The translations under genes were made by a program, and so were the position numbers. From a virus, in IMG/VR virus record IMGVR_UViG_3300031787_000004, positions 1 through 64,000 of that record: DNA of 64,000 bases, one strand, 5' to 3'. Under the pieces are notes generated by a model that worked only from the letters and a program-made list of their open reading frames with translations, searched no databases and was not told the origin of the DNA. The stretch's first letter is position 1, and every line of letters begins with the position of its first letter. Shown here piece by piece: positions 44,117 through 53,137 of the stretch.

Positions 44117-45157
44117 TTAAATTCTCCTCAAGGTGGCATTTTCATTGTCATAGGTTCCTCGTAAGATTTCTCTCGGTCCTTCCGACATCATTCCACTTGT
44201 CTCGTACGCCCTTTCTTCCACAACCGCTTCAACATCACGTTCAACTACCCATTCTCTCTCTTCTCTTATATCCACATTTCTCATATCCATATCAGCTTCA
44301 CCCATTGGGGATTCCATATCCGTTGGTTCTGGTAGTACCTCCATTTTGGTAAACTCTTTCAGTAACACATCCTCTTTGATTCTATCTTCTTCAGTCAACA
44401 AAGAGTTGTTGGTTACTGGGTTTTCACTAACTTCATTTTTAATGACACCCAATATAAAATCAGGTAAACCACTTTCTAATGAATCGATACGAGAATCAAT
44501 TTGATTCCAAAAAGAAAATTCAGGGTCTGAGTCGAGTGATTTAAAGCAACCAACTTTTAATCCTGTTAATTTATTAATCACATAAATAAGGATACCTCTT
44601 TTGGAGTATCTTAGGAAATAATCCGGGTTATTCTCAGACGACGTACACCATTTTGTTGATGACCCATATTTCTTTGAGGCGTAAAACGTTAAAGGTCTTA
44701 AAACAATCCACTCATCTGAAGTGAACAATGTGTGAATTTGTTTTTCCAAATCTTTCTCGAAAGCTTTAATCTCAGCGAGACTAGTCGCCGTCATTACATC
44801 GTCAAAAGATTTAAATTTAGATAAGTCATTATCTTGAATCAATCCTCTTTCATTGTAATCACAAAATTTTTGGAATGTTTTTAAATCTGAAAAATTAAAA
44901 CTCTGTTCCAAAAATCTGTAAGAGCTAAAAATTTGAAATGGGGTCATTCCTTTAAAGTGGTCATCTGTAATTCCAAATTCTCTTTTTAGATTCTCACGAA
45001 CTTCATTGACGTACATGTCTAAATGTTTCGTGTTTTTTGAAAGTCGAATTAAAAATTCGATGTACTTAGATTTACCCTCAGGGCAAAAGATTTGAAAGAC
45101 ATCAACCATATTTATGTTGTTGTCAGGATTTTGTTTTAGTTCTTTGATTCGTGACAT
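44117..45157 (-). CDS. Conserved phage protein with KYGSSTKWCTSS domain
   Basis: 346 aa. The segment ASKKYGSSTKWCTSSENN, then YFLRYSKRGILIYVINK and GLKVGCFKS, resembles a domain seen in large-phage proteins of unknown function and loosely in PcfJ-like proteins. N-terminal 150 residues are helical; the C-terminal 80 are acidic and Met/Glu-rich (EREWVVERDVEAVVEERAYE), probably disordered or coiled. Confidence 0.75.
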   Translation of the reverse strand: MSRIKELKQNPDNNINMVDVFQIFCPEGKSKYIEFLIRLSKNTKHLDMYVNEVRENLKREFGITDDHFKGMTPFQIFSSYRFLEQSFNFSDLKTFQKFCDYNERGLIQDNDLSKFKSFDDVMTATSLAEIKAFEKDLEKQIHTLFTSDEWIVLRPLTFYASKKYGSSTKWCTSSENNPDYFLRYSKRGILIYVINKLTGLKVGCFKSLDSDPEFSFWNQIDSRIDSLESGLPDFILGVIKNEVSENPVTNNSLLTEEDRIKEDVLLKEFTKMEVLPEPTDMESPMGEADMDMRNVDIREEREWVVERDVEAVVEERAYETSGMMSEGPREILRGTYDNENATLRRI

Positions 45158-45176
45158 ATTGTTTTAATTTAGTTTA

Positions 45177-45845
45177 TTAATAAAATTTACGTAACATTTG
45201 AACCACGTCCCAAGCGTCCTCAAGAGCGGTGTGAGCGACTTCTCCGTCAATTCCAGCACGTTCTTTACATTTTTTAAGACTTGGAATTGCGTTATCCTCA
45301 TCCCATATACAATACAAAACGGAAGGGTCAATAATTCTTTGTCTGATTTTTATGAGTTTTTTCCACCACGGTAATTCTTCCAAGAACAATTTATCAAAGG
45401 TTCCAAAATTTTTACCGGCAACATTAATTGTAAGTGATGGTGTGTGATTGTTAAAAGCCGGTATCATTGTTCCATTGACATTTCTAACATGATTATTTAG
45501 AAATGATGAATTTGGGTAGATACCATTTAAGAATAAAAAGTCATAGAATTTTTGTGCCAGTTCATTTTCTTCCAAAAATACATAATCACTATGATGTTCC
45601 AAGTTTGCCCTATCCTCTTCGTTACCTTCTTTATATTCACCAATTAATGATATGATTTCTTTGTTCATGGAAATCGCTCTCGGTGAACCGGTAATTTGGT
45701 TTTGAAGTACGATGGCGTTAAACTTTGGTAATTTCTCGTATGGTAATTTATTAGTGGTGTCTTCTATGATAGCACCAAAAGACAACACACTATTGTTTAA
45801 CGGTTCGAGACCTGAAGTCTCAATGTCTATTGATACATATATCAT
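45177..45845 (-). CDS. DEDDh 3'-5' exonuclease
   Basis: 222 aa. RNase H-like exonuclease: VSIDIETSG (Asp7, Glu9), internal LTINVAGKNFGTFDKLFLEE region and C-terminal VAHTALEDAWDVVQML with catalytic His ... Asp. Related to DnaQ/RNase T-type proofreading or processing exonucleases. Likely works in phage DNA or RNA processing. Four-base overlap with the next upstream gene. Confidence 0.9.
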   Translation of the reverse strand: MIYVSIDIETSGLEPLNNSVLSFGAIIEDTTNKLPYEKLPKFNAIVLQNQITGSPRAISMNKEIISLIGEYKEGNEEDRANLEHHSDYVFLEENELAQKFYDFLFLNGIYPNSSFLNNHVRNVNGTMIPAFNNHTPSLTINVAGKNFGTFDKLFLEELPWWKKLIKIRQRIIDPSVLYCIWDEDNAIPSLKKCKERAGIDGEVAHTALEDAWDVVQMLRKFY

Positions 45846-46033
45846 CGGTCAAGTGCTTTTACAACTACAACAATCATGATGACAATAAAGATGAGGGCAA
45901 ACCCACCCCATAGTGGTGCGGTCACCCACCACCACGACCAATCAATAACACCAGTAAGTTTAAGTGTCATAAAAATTAAAAACATCAGACCGAAGAATCC
46001 CACTCCTCCTGATGACGAACTATTTTCTGCCAT
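45842..46033 (-). CDS. Small two-helix membrane protein
   Basis: 63 aa with hydrophobic segments GGVGFFGLMFLIFMTLKLTG and WGGFALIFIVIMIVVVV around a Trp-rich turn (DWSWWWVTAPL). Translationally coupled to both neighbours. Confidence 0.75.
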   Translation of the reverse strand: MAENSSSSGGVGFFGLMFLIFMTLKLTGVIDWSWWWVTAPLWGGFALIFIVIMIVVVVKALDR

Positions 46034-46512
46034 TAGTGTAAATTATATTTTTCTTTTAATATTTTGATTGTTTCTTCCGCGGAAGTATGAAGAATACCTT
46101 CACCACCGTTTTCATTCCAACCGTCTATAGTATCTTTCCTATCGTCGATTAATATTGTGTATGGAGCCGCGAAATCTTTTTTATGTTTAGCACTTCTTAA
46201 TATTAAAGCAACACCGGGTAACTCCCTGTTTACCCATTCCATTTTCCCAATACGGGATTCAACTTGTCTTGATGGTGCAGATAAAAGGGTTGGATTATAC
46301 TTGGAAATGTGTTCCCACAAAATGTGACCGTCAGGTTCAATCCATTTCAAATTGACCCAAAAATCATATCCCGCCTTTTCTATTGGTGCCCAAAATTGTG
46401 AGTCGTTACGATGTTCGTCTTTGTTCAAATCAATACCAGTAAGGTCTTTATAACCTTGGTTGAAATCTATTAAGACCCCATCTAAATCACAAAAAATAGT
46501 ATACTTTGTCAT
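46033..46512 (-). CDS. HAD-family phosphatase, 5'-nucleotidase-like
   Basis: 159 aa. Motif I FCDLDGVLIDF (Asp9, Asp11), motif II region LILRSAKHKK and motif III ILIDDRKDTIDGWNENGGEG are as in cap-less 5'(3')-deoxyribonucleotidase-type HADs. Could dephosphorylate deoxynucleoside monophosphates in phage nucleotide metabolism; substrate is inference. Confidence 0.85.
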   Translation of the reverse strand: MTKYTIFCDLDGVLIDFNQGYKDLTGIDLNKDEHRNDSQFWAPIEKAGYDFWVNLKWIEPDGHILWEHISKYNPTLLSAPSRQVESRIGKMEWVNRELPGVALILRSAKHKKDFAAPYTILIDDRKDTIDGWNENGGEGILHTSAEETIKILKEKYNLH

Positions 46513-46576
46513 TTGAAATACTTCTATGACAAGTATAAGAATAAATTTTTAAAATAAAAAATTTTAAAGAGTAATT

Positions 46577-46915
46577 TTAATAATCATCATTGTCAGAATC
46601 CTCAACAAAATCATTGTAGTAGGTGTCTTCCTCTTCTTCTGTGAGTTCTTCCCCCTCGAATTCATCTATCTCCAATTCAGCGTACAAGGCCTCGTAGACC
46701 ATATCTTCTGTTAACCAAGTTGGTAATTCATCAACTTCGTTGTTTGGTTCATATGATTTAATATCAACCTCATTGTTATCCATAAATAAATTATCATCTT
46801 CATCTGAATCATCTTTATTTATGTATTCATAGGTTACGAATAATTCAAATTCCTCGTCAGTGTCTGGATGAAAAACAGTAATTACTCGAGTATTTAATCC
46901 TTTTTTGTTTGCCAT
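46577..46915 (-). CDS. Very acidic hypothetical protein
   Basis: 112 aa, C-terminal two thirds largely Asp/Glu (EFEGEELTEEEEDTYYNDFV). N-terminal NTRVITVFHPDTDEEFELFV has a DUF1292-like look. Divergent from the plus-strand gene at 46942. Confidence 0.7.
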   Translation of the reverse strand: MANKKGLNTRVITVFHPDTDEEFELFVTYEYINKDDSDEDDNLFMDNNEVDIKSYEPNNEVDELPTWLTEDMVYEALYAELEIDEFEGEELTEEEEDTYYNDFVEDSDNDDY

Positions 46916-46927
46916 TTTAATTATGAA

Positions 46928-46935
46928 ATATTTAT
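46928..46935 (+). promoter_or_regulatory. ATATTTAT motif for gene at 46942
   Basis: ATATTTAT six bases before the ATG; a leaderless transcript is implied if this is a -10-type box. Confidence 0.35.
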
Positions 46936-46941
46936 TATTAT

Positions 46942-47442
46942 ATGTTTAAGTATATATCTGAAATATTATCAAAATTCACACAGAGACAAAGAATTGTTGC
47001 TCTGTCAATTTTGTTATTTTCAATTATAATTATCTCGGTTGGACCCAAAATCACTGAGTCTTTAACATATAATGACGAAGAACTGAAATTAAGGATAGAA
47101 TCCCAAAACAATCAGATTGTACAACTAAACAATAGAATTGATGAGTTAAACAACCAAGTAATAGAAAATCAAAGAGAGTGTACCAATGAAATGGTTAAAA
47201 GGGAAAATGAGATATTAACTATTATAAGTGATATTGAAAACTATACCAATAAAATGAAAAACGAGACAAGAGTAGTAAACTCAATGTCTCGTAAAACCTA
47301 TAATATTAATGATGATAGTTCCGTAAGAGTGATGGCGATGCTTCCTGAATCATCTAACACCACCACTATTATTAATAATAAAAGGGATGAGAAATTAATT
47401 GGGATGATAAGGAACTTGAAGAAAAAAGTTAAGGACCAATAA
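46942..47442 (+). CDS. Membrane-anchored coiled-coil protein
   Basis: 166 aa. One transmembrane helix (about 18-34, RIVALSILLFSIIIISVG) followed by a long coiled coil (LKLRIESQNNQIVQLNNRID and onward). Topology resembles spanin or holin-accessory proteins; its position beside lysis-type genes is compatible, but this is inference. Convergent with 47444. Confidence 0.75.
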   Translation: MFKYISEILSKFTQRQRIVALSILLFSIIIISVGPKITESLTYNDEELKLRIESQNNQIVQLNNRIDELNNQVIENQRECTNEMVKRENEILTIISDIENYTNKMKNETRVVNSMSRKTYNINDDSSVRVMAMLPESSNTTTIINNKRDEKLIGMIRNLKKKVKDQ

Positions 47443-47443
47443 T

Positions 47444-47677
47444 TTACTTGGTTGCAATTATTTCACCGGTTTCAACATCAGTTACGTATATTTTTCCATC
47501 GTCACCTTTACCAATAGCCACAGTTCTTTTTAATTCTTGTTCATCTTCGTACTCCTGAGCACCTGGTAATTCCTCGGGCTGTGCTTGAGTATCGAAATCA
47601 TCAAACTCAGCTTCGTTGATTGTTCTTTTTACAATATTTTCTAAATCTTTGATTGATAATTTAACTACTTTTTTCAT
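47444..47677 (-). CDS. Small protein with N-terminal targeting-like helix
   Basis: 77 aa. MKKVVKLSIKDLENIVKRTI followed by NEAEFDDF resembles the amphipathic N-terminal helices ending in an (I/L)xE site seen on proteins packaged in T4-like capsids. C-terminal VAIGKGDDGKIYVTDVETGE is a small beta domain. Preceded by an ATATTTAT box 14 nt before the ATG. Confidence 0.7.
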   Translation of the reverse strand: MKKVVKLSIKDLENIVKRTINEAEFDDFDTQAQPEELPGAQEYEDEQELKRTVAIGKGDDGKIYVTDVETGEIIATK

Positions 47678-47691
47678 TTTTTCTTTTATCT

Positions 47692-47699
47692 ATAAATAT
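47692..47699 (-). promoter_or_regulatory. ATATTTAT motif for gene starting at 47677
   Basis: On the minus strand GATATTTATAGATAAAAG, 14 nt between the motif and the ATG. Confidence 0.4.
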
Positions 47700-47710
47700 C
47701 GTATGTAAAC

Positions 47711-47735
47711 AAAAAACCCCTCTTTCGAGGGGTTC
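47711..47735 (-). terminator. Intrinsic terminator (minus strand)
   Basis: ACCCCTCGAAAGAGGGGT and T-run on the minus strand after the SPFH gene. Confidence 0.85.
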
Positions 47736-47738
47736 TTT

Positions 47739-48590
47739 TTATTTAATACCTATCATCGTATTATTTTTGTCACCTAACATGGTTTCGGGTAACTTCCCAT
47801 TCCATTTATTAATCCATTCAAGTTGTAGGAGTAAAGGTGTAATTGTTTGTTGTTTCATCCGATTGGCTTCGGATTCCGCTTTAGCCGCGGTCAACATTGC
47901 TTGAGCATTACCATTGGCGGTTGCAATTTTAATCTTGGCTTGAGCTTCCGCAGTTTTTACCTCATTTTCCGCCCTTAACGCTGCTTGGACCGCATTGTTC
48001 TTGGCTTCAATGGACTTCTTAAATGTCTCAGGGTAAATCAAATTTGAGGTGAATTGGTTTATCACAAACCCTTCTTTTAAAAGTTGACTTTCCAATAGTT
48101 TACGAACCTCAACTTCAAACACCGCCCTATTCGAGATTAGTTCATCAGCAGTGTACTTATTTGTTGCTAAACGAAACGCGTCATATACTGCGGTCTTTAA
48201 AAATCCCTCCTCAATTTCAGGTAATGACCTACGATACTTTGAAAATATTGTGGGTACTTTTTCTCTTTGAACCGAATAGTTCATAATTGGGGATACTTGA
48301 AACTCAGAACCGTCTTTTGAGTTTACAACAAATGAATTATCAGATTCCTCAGTTTTCTTATACTCTTTGTGTTGAATATAGGTTGGGAATTCATAAATCT
48401 TTGTTGTGAAGGGGTTGTAGAATACCATACCTGTACATTCGGTGACATCATCAACACCCTTTCCATCACCATATAGATTTACTTTTACACCGACGTGACC
48501 GGCGTCAATTCTCTCACAAGAGAAAAACAATAAGGTTAGGATAATGAATCCTAAAATTCCGAAAATTAATCGTTTCAAAAATGGTTCCAT
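47739..48590 (-). CDS. SPFH/prohibitin-type membrane lipoprotein
   Basis: 283 aa. N-terminal hydrophobic segment ends LLFFSC, which fits a lipobox (or a signal anchor). Then the SPFH core: AGHVGVKVNLYGDGKG, NPFTTKIYEFPTYIQHKEYK, and a C-terminal helical region (AENEVKTAEAQAKIKIATAN). Related proteins form ring-like membrane scaffolds (HflK/C, flotillin). Phage versions could modulate host proteolysis or membrane state. Coupled to the membrane gene 48594. Confidence 0.85.
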   Translation of the reverse strand: MEPFLKRLIFGILGFIILTLLFFSCERIDAGHVGVKVNLYGDGKGVDDVTECTGMVFYNPFTTKIYEFPTYIQHKEYKKTEESDNSFVVNSKDGSEFQVSPIMNYSVQREKVPTIFSKYRRSLPEIEEGFLKTAVYDAFRLATNKYTADELISNRAVFEVEVRKLLESQLLKEGFVINQFTSNLIYPETFKKSIEAKNNAVQAALRAENEVKTAEAQAKIKIATANGNAQAMLTAAKAESEANRMKQQTITPLLLQLEWINKWNGKLPETMLGDKNNTMIGIK

Positions 48591-48593
48591 AAT

Positions 48594-48938
48594 TTATTTA
48601 GTTTGTTTTTTAATTTTAATTGTTGTTTTAGATTTTCTTTCTTTTTTGGTAACTTTCTTTGGATTATAATCCAATTCCGTCTCAGGTGTTTTATTTGGGT
48701 CCGGTGTGAAGAGTTCAAAAGGTTCATCATTAAAGTACATAAACCTAATATAAAAAACCGCAAACATTGCCGTACCCACCGAAAAAATCGCTGAGATTAT
48801 GTTGATTATCGTATTTGCAACGGTTAATCCAGGAAAGATTAAAAATTGATAAGAAATTCCAATGAAGAAAAATACCAAAAAGGTAATCGTTGTTTTGGAT
48901 TTTATAATATTGGTGAAGATTTTGTTTAACATGTTCAT
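48594..48938 (-). CDS. Membrane protein with basic tail
   Basis: 114 aa. Two hydrophobic segments (TTITFLVFFFIGISYQFLIF, IINIISAIFSVGTAMFAVFY) and a Lys-rich C terminus (KKVTKKERKSKTTIKIKKQ). Four bases before the SPFH gene; likely a membrane partner. Confidence 0.75.
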   Translation of the reverse strand: MNMLNKIFTNIIKSKTTITFLVFFFIGISYQFLIFPGLTVANTIINIISAIFSVGTAMFAVFYIRFMYFNDEPFELFTPDPNKTPETELDYNPKKVTKKERKSKTTIKIKKQTK

Positions 48939-48976
48939 TAATTAAATTATATGAAATATTTTTTAAAGTAAAAAAT

Positions 48977-49633
48977 TTAACCTACAACATTTTTCATGTC
49001 GTCATTGTGATGGTCTATATCCCCCAATTCAGAACCAATCGGAACCTTCAACATTGGATTTAAAACCTCATGTACAAAGTCATATGGTCTGAACTCAGGG
49101 TGTCCATCCATACCAACATCCATTCTTCTCCCACCACTAACTTTTAAGTGGTTAGGTAAATGACAGTGTCCGTGTAAATGGATTCTACCCTTTCTCAGAT
49201 TGTTCCACGAACTGATAGGATAATGTAACATCTCGAATGAATGCCCTTGGTATTCAAGTCTATTGTAATGACTTACACTGGTAAATAAACTCTGACAATT
49301 CTCACGGTTTCTTTCAATGTGATGGTCATGGTTACCCAATAGGATGTGAATCTCTTGACAAACGATTCTATGTCTGAATTCCGCTATATTATCAAACCCA
49401 CCGAATGACCAATCACCCAAGTGAATCAAAACATCATCCTGTCCAACAACCTCATTGATGTTGTTTACAATCGCGGCGTTCATCTTATCAAGAGTTGCGA
49501 AGTCTCTCGTTTGATTAACGGGAATACTACCGTCAGGCATTCTCCAATTAGTAATTCCTCTACATATATTAGTATGTGAGTAATGCGTGTCAGACGTTAT
49601 CCAAACTTTTCTATTGTTATCTATTCTTAACAT
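48977..49633 (-). CDS. Calcineurin-like metallophosphoesterase
   Basis: 218 aa. Motifs VWITSDTHYSHTNI (Asp15, His17), HLGDWSFG, LLGNHDHH and HLHGHCHLP are all present: an intact two-metal site. Resembles the phage/bacterial phosphoesterase family often annotated as hydrolase with unknown substrate. ATG at 49633 preferred to a TTG five codons earlier. Confidence 0.88.
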   Translation of the reverse strand: MLRIDNNRKVWITSDTHYSHTNICRGITNWRMPDGSIPVNQTRDFATLDKMNAAIVNNINEVVGQDDVLIHLGDWSFGGFDNIAEFRHRIVCQEIHILLGNHDHHIERNRENCQSLFTSVSHYNRLEYQGHSFEMLHYPISSWNNLRKGRIHLHGHCHLPNHLKVSGGRRMDVGMDGHPEFRPYDFVHEVLNPMLKVPIGSELGDIDHHNDDMKNVVG

Positions 49634-49634
49634 A

Positions 49635-50141
49635 TTAACTAAAATCAACTGATGTACTCACACGAAGTCCATCGATTATTAAATCATCATATTTTTCGTT
49701 GTCCATCCAAAACATTCCGTGGCCTTTCGACCTTTGGTCTCTCCTGTATTCTTCATTTACAACCCAACCATCTGGTTGACCCCACTCAAGAGCCATGGTG
49801 ATAAACTCTTCAACATTCCATTCTTCACCATATTCATCCACAATTCTTCCTGAACGAATAAATGAAAGTAGTTCTTCTTTATTTGAATAATGTTTATTAT
49901 TATGAAAATTCCAACAAAACTTCCACCCACCACTTCTTTTACCTAAATGAATTGATGTACCATCTCTGAATATGTCCCAAGGGCTAACTATCTCCCAAGA
50001 TTCTTTAAATGGGTCAATAAAGGGAAATCCACGTTCAATATCACTAGGTGACATTGTCATCTTTTCTATATCTCTTTGGAGACGTGATTTACGTGACTCC
50101 ATTTCCTCTGCGGTCGGTATACGATAATAATTTGTACCCAT
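49635..50141 (-). CDS. Conserved phage hypothetical protein (MGTNYY family)
   Basis: 168 aa from the ATG at 50141. MGTNYYRIPTAEEM, IHLGKRSGGWKFCWNFHNN and VDEYGEEWNVEEF are typical of a widespread unannotated phage family. Function unknown. Has its own full-consensus promoter and precedes the metallophosphoesterase by one base. Confidence 0.85.
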   Translation of the reverse strand: MGTNYYRIPTAEEMESRKSRLQRDIEKMTMSPSDIERGFPFIDPFKESWEIVSPWDIFRDGTSIHLGKRSGGWKFCWNFHNNKHYSNKEELLSFIRSGRIVDEYGEEWNVEEFITMALEWGQPDGWVVNEEYRRDQRSKGHGMFWMDNEKYDDLIIDGLRVSTSVDFS

Positions 50142-50159
50142 TTTAAAATTAATATGGGC

Positions 50160-50191
50160 CAAATATATGAAATAATTTTGGATATACCAAA
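50160..50191 (-). promoter_or_regulatory. Bacteroidota-type promoter (minus strand) for gene starting at 50141
   Basis: On the minus strand TTTGG (50187-50191), 19-nt spacer, TATATTTG (50160-50167). Confidence 0.85.
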
Positions 50192-50200
50192 ATATTGCAA

Positions 50201-50226
50201 AAAAAAATCCCGATTTCTCGGGATTT
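50201..50226 (-). terminator. Intrinsic terminator (minus strand)
   Basis: AATCCCGAGAAATCGGGATT and nine T on the minus strand. Confidence 0.9.
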
Positions 50227-50240
50227 AATTTGGTTTTAAT

Positions 50241-51434
50241 TTATTTGACCACTTTTTGAACTATTCGACTCACCAATTTATTTTTTATTGATTCGTTAAG
50301 TTCATTTTGGTTTGGACCCCCAACTTGGTATCTTTTTACTGTTGCGCTTTTAAGATTGTCTTTTGGATTTAATGATAAAATCTGTGTTTTTAAATCATTA
50401 ATAACTTCCATTAACGCATCCACAACTTGTTTATCGTTCATTACCGTATAATTATCATTGAATGTTGTTCCAGGTCTAAGTTGTGCGGTTGCAGATGATT
50501 GAATTAATTTATCATCGAGAAACCCACCTTTTAATCCACTTTCGCTTTCAAGTTTTTTACCTAACTTGGTTTGAGCTCTAGCGGTCCACGCAAAACTATT
50601 TTCACCAATTAATTCTCCTTTAAGTTCAAAATCCATTCTAACTGTAACGTCTATGTTTTTTTCCTCAAGACCATATGCGTCTAACATATATTTTGGTGTT
50701 TTACCAGCATATTGTTTCAACATTTTTTTGTCTGCTCTCCAGTTATTGTAATTTTTATTGTACTGACGAGCCATATAAAATGTTTTCATTTCATCAGTAT
50801 CTTTACCCTGAACTCGAGCCACTGCCGATAATAAAAAATCCCTTACTGTTGGGTAAGCATTATAGTTATGTGTTGAGTATTCAATTAATTGATTTGTAAA
50901 TTTACCATATTGGTCGACATTCTTTCTATCTCTAGCAACCACAGCAGGAATACTTCTTTTGTTAAGTTCTTGAACAAACGATTCGTCTTCAAAAGTATTT
51001 GCAATGATTGTGAATAGTCTTCTCTTAATTGTTTCTTGTTCTTTATATGTGTCACCTGTGGGTTTATATCCACCCTCAACATATTTTTCAATAGGTCTAT
51101 GGTACTTTCCTCTCTTACAAGCGGCTAATTGTGGTTCTAAATTGTGGAGTTCTTTGATTTTTTCTAAGAATTCTTTGTTTGCATTTTTAAACGCTTCAAG
51201 TTCCTGACAATCTAATGGTACCACTAATATCTCACCACCCTCTTGTAAGGTGGGGTTTGCAATCCAATAATCAGGGATATCTGTGTCATTATCTTCTTTG
51301 AAGAAAGGTTTATATTTTACTAGTTTACCTTTGTCATCCCTGACACCCTTTTGTTTGTATGCCATTTCCTCCACATCAGAGATATAAGATTCAGAAATGA
51401 TACGTCTTAAATATTTTTCGGTTAATTTATCCAT
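50241..51434 (-). CDS. Putative virion-associated protein
   Basis: 397 aa, unrecognised. Begins MDKLTEKYLRRIISESYISD, an amphipathic helix ending in an IxE-type site as in capsid-targeting leaders of T4-like internal proteins. The body is mixed, basic, with GENSFAWTARAQTKLGKKLE. C terminus again amphipathic (ELNESIKNKLVSRIVQKVVK). ATATTTAT-type box before the start and terminator after the stop make a single-gene unit. Confidence 0.75.
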   Translation of the reverse strand: MDKLTEKYLRRIISESYISDVEEMAYKQKGVRDDKGKLVKYKPFFKEDNDTDIPDYWIANPTLQEGGEILVVPLDCQELEAFKNANKEFLEKIKELHNLEPQLAACKRGKYHRPIEKYVEGGYKPTGDTYKEQETIKRRLFTIIANTFEDESFVQELNKRSIPAVVARDRKNVDQYGKFTNQLIEYSTHNYNAYPTVRDFLLSAVARVQGKDTDEMKTFYMARQYNKNYNNWRADKKMLKQYAGKTPKYMLDAYGLEEKNIDVTVRMDFELKGELIGENSFAWTARAQTKLGKKLESESGLKGGFLDDKLIQSSATAQLRPGTTFNDNYTVMNDKQVVDALMEVINDLKTQILSLNPKDNLKSATVKRYQVGGPNQNELNESIKNKLVSRIVQKVVK

Positions 51435-51444
51435 AGAAATAATT

Positions 51445-51460
51445 CTTTACATATAAATAC
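51445..51460 (-). promoter_or_regulatory. Candidate late promoter for gene starting at 51434
   Basis: On the minus strand GTATTTATATGTAAAG, identical to 23205-23220; TATTTAT lies 18 nt before the ATG. Confidence 0.5.
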
Positions 51461-51477
51461 AACCAAAAACAGAATTG

Positions 51478-51702
51478 TTAATACTTATCGGACAATCTTC
51501 TGACTTTTTCACCCAATTCCATATCGTTTGGTGTATCCCTAATTAAATCAATTGGAACACATAAGTTTTTAGTCTCATCGGAACGATTACATTTCTCACA
51601 CAATTGACCTAATCCCTCAACGTAACCGTATCTCAAATCAATATGAGTTTCAAATTCATATGGTGTCTCAACACCACAAATTACACAGGTATCTTTTGCC
51701 AT
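51478..51702 (-). CDS. Small zinc-binding protein
   Basis: 74 aa. CVICGVETPYEFETHIDLR and QLCEKCNR give two CxxC pairs typical of a treble-clef or ribbon zinc site. Rest unassigned. Follows 51758 by 55 bases. Confidence 0.75.
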   Translation of the reverse strand: MAKDTCVICGVETPYEFETHIDLRYGYVEGLGQLCEKCNRSDETKNLCVPIDLIRDTPNDMELGEKVRRLSDKY

Positions 51703-51757
51703 AACTTTTTGTTTTATGAAAAGATATGAAAGAAAAAGAAAAAGTAAAATTAATTTT

Positions 51758-53086
51758 TTACGCTAAAGATTTGATTTTTGGACTGGCACCTCTTTCGTAA
51801 CCATCTACAACTTTGGCAACCAAAGTACCAGTACCCCAAGTCTTAAGTGATTCACACTTAGCAATTTCCGCAGCACCAATATCATTTACCAAACCATCAA
51901 CAATACAAGTATAAAGACCATTTCTCAATGTTTTGATGGTTGCTTTCATACCGTCTTCTAAAGATTTGTAATTTTTAACACCAACACTATTTGCGTTAGT
52001 GGAACCCGGTAAATCCCATGTGGTATTAAATGGATTATATTTTCCACCCGAACCTTCTGACTGTCTCCAAGCGTATAAGAATTTTAAGTTTTCCTCACTT
52101 TCGGGTGCACCTAAATTTTCAAGTAGTTTTTTATAAAAATTGATGTCCGTTAAACCGTCAACATTGATTTGTGAATTTTTAGCCGCTTGGTCAAGGTATT
52201 GTTTTAACTCTTCGGATTTAACACCTTTAGCTTTTAATAATTCCAATAACTTATTTAACATTTCAGGTGTGGCATTTTCAGAAGTACCACTACTAGAAGA
52301 TGATTTACCACCATATTGTAAATGAAAATGACCACCAGTTGCGGCTTTGGTTGGATTGGTGTATTCATCTATGTATGAAAAATTACCATCACTACTTTTT
52401 GTTGAGTTGAGTAATTTTATAAAATCGGAAGCGTTTTTTGAATTATATGGATTTAAAACCAAATCAATTGCATTTCCTTTGGTGTGTTGACTTACGTAAT
52501 TTAAATTATGGTGGAATTTATCGTTACCTGCGGTTATGGTAACCTCAACATCAGGATTACTTTGACTGTACTTGTCAAGAATTTGACTAACAATATCTGT
52601 GAGTTTGTCATTAATAGAACCACCACTGGTTAACTCATTACCTTTTTCGGTGTAACCTAAATCATCTAATTTATCTCTTAATGAATCGGCACTTTCTTTG
52701 ATTACAGAATTATCTGATTTGAATTTTCTAACAGCACTTGCGGTTTCAGGACCAAATAAACCATCAACACCAAATTTAGGTAACTCATAACCCAAGAGTA
52801 TTAAACCAATTTGCATAGTTTCGACACCTTTTTGATATTCCATAGAACCTCTTGGTTGTTCTGATAACCCACCCTGAGCTGCGGTATCTTCTAATGTCTT
52901 ATAAAATTCTGCAACGTCAGGTGAAACTAAGTCCGCCTTTTTGGGGTCGTCTATTTTTTTTTCGTCTTTTTTACCTAACCCAATTTTACCCAATAAATCA
53001 TCGATAAAATTTTCATTTACCATTGATTTACCGTAGGTAATTTCATGGATTCGTTGTAATTCTTCTTGTAGTGTGGGTTTTTTCAT
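51758..53086 (-). CDS. Three-domain virion-type peptidoglycan hydrolase
   Basis: 442 aa. N terminus MKKPTLQEELQRIHEITYGK (targeting-like helix). Residues about 85-125 form a peptidoglycan-binding repeat (FGVDGLFGPETASAVRKFKS); about 160-260 an M15-type peptidase-like domain with SQHTKGNAIDLVLN and GGHFHLQYGG; about 320-440 a lysozyme-like domain of the phage lysin type (FLYAWRQSEGSGGKYNPFNT, VGVKNYKSLEDGMKATIKTL). Likely a structural lysin that opens the cell wall during DNA entry or lysis. Confidence 0.88.
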   Translation of the reverse strand: MKKPTLQEELQRIHEITYGKSMVNENFIDDLLGKIGLGKKDEKKIDDPKKADLVSPDVAEFYKTLEDTAAQGGLSEQPRGSMEYQKGVETMQIGLILLGYELPKFGVDGLFGPETASAVRKFKSDNSVIKESADSLRDKLDDLGYTEKGNELTSGGSINDKLTDIVSQILDKYSQSNPDVEVTITAGNDKFHHNLNYVSQHTKGNAIDLVLNPYNSKNASDFIKLLNSTKSSDGNFSYIDEYTNPTKAATGGHFHLQYGGKSSSSSGTSENATPEMLNKLLELLKAKGVKSEELKQYLDQAAKNSQINVDGLTDINFYKKLLENLGAPESEENLKFLYAWRQSEGSGGKYNPFNTTWDLPGSTNANSVGVKNYKSLEDGMKATIKTLRNGLYTCIVDGLVNDIGAAEIAKCESLKTWGTGTLVAKVVDGYERGASPKIKSLA

Positions 53087-53106
53087 TAAAACAATTCTAT
53101 ACTTAA

Positions 53107-53114
53107 ATAAATAT
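53107..53114 (-). promoter_or_regulatory. ATATTTAT motif for gene starting at 53086
   Basis: On the minus strand GGATATTTATTTAAGTATAG, 20 nt between motif and ATG. Confidence 0.4.
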
Positions 53115-53137
53115 CCCTACGTTTAGAAACGGTGTAA

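Noticed and set aside
46577-46915. DNA-mimic anti-restriction protein
   Set aside because: Acidic composition alone is insufficient; no ArdA/Ocr-like sequence pattern is present.
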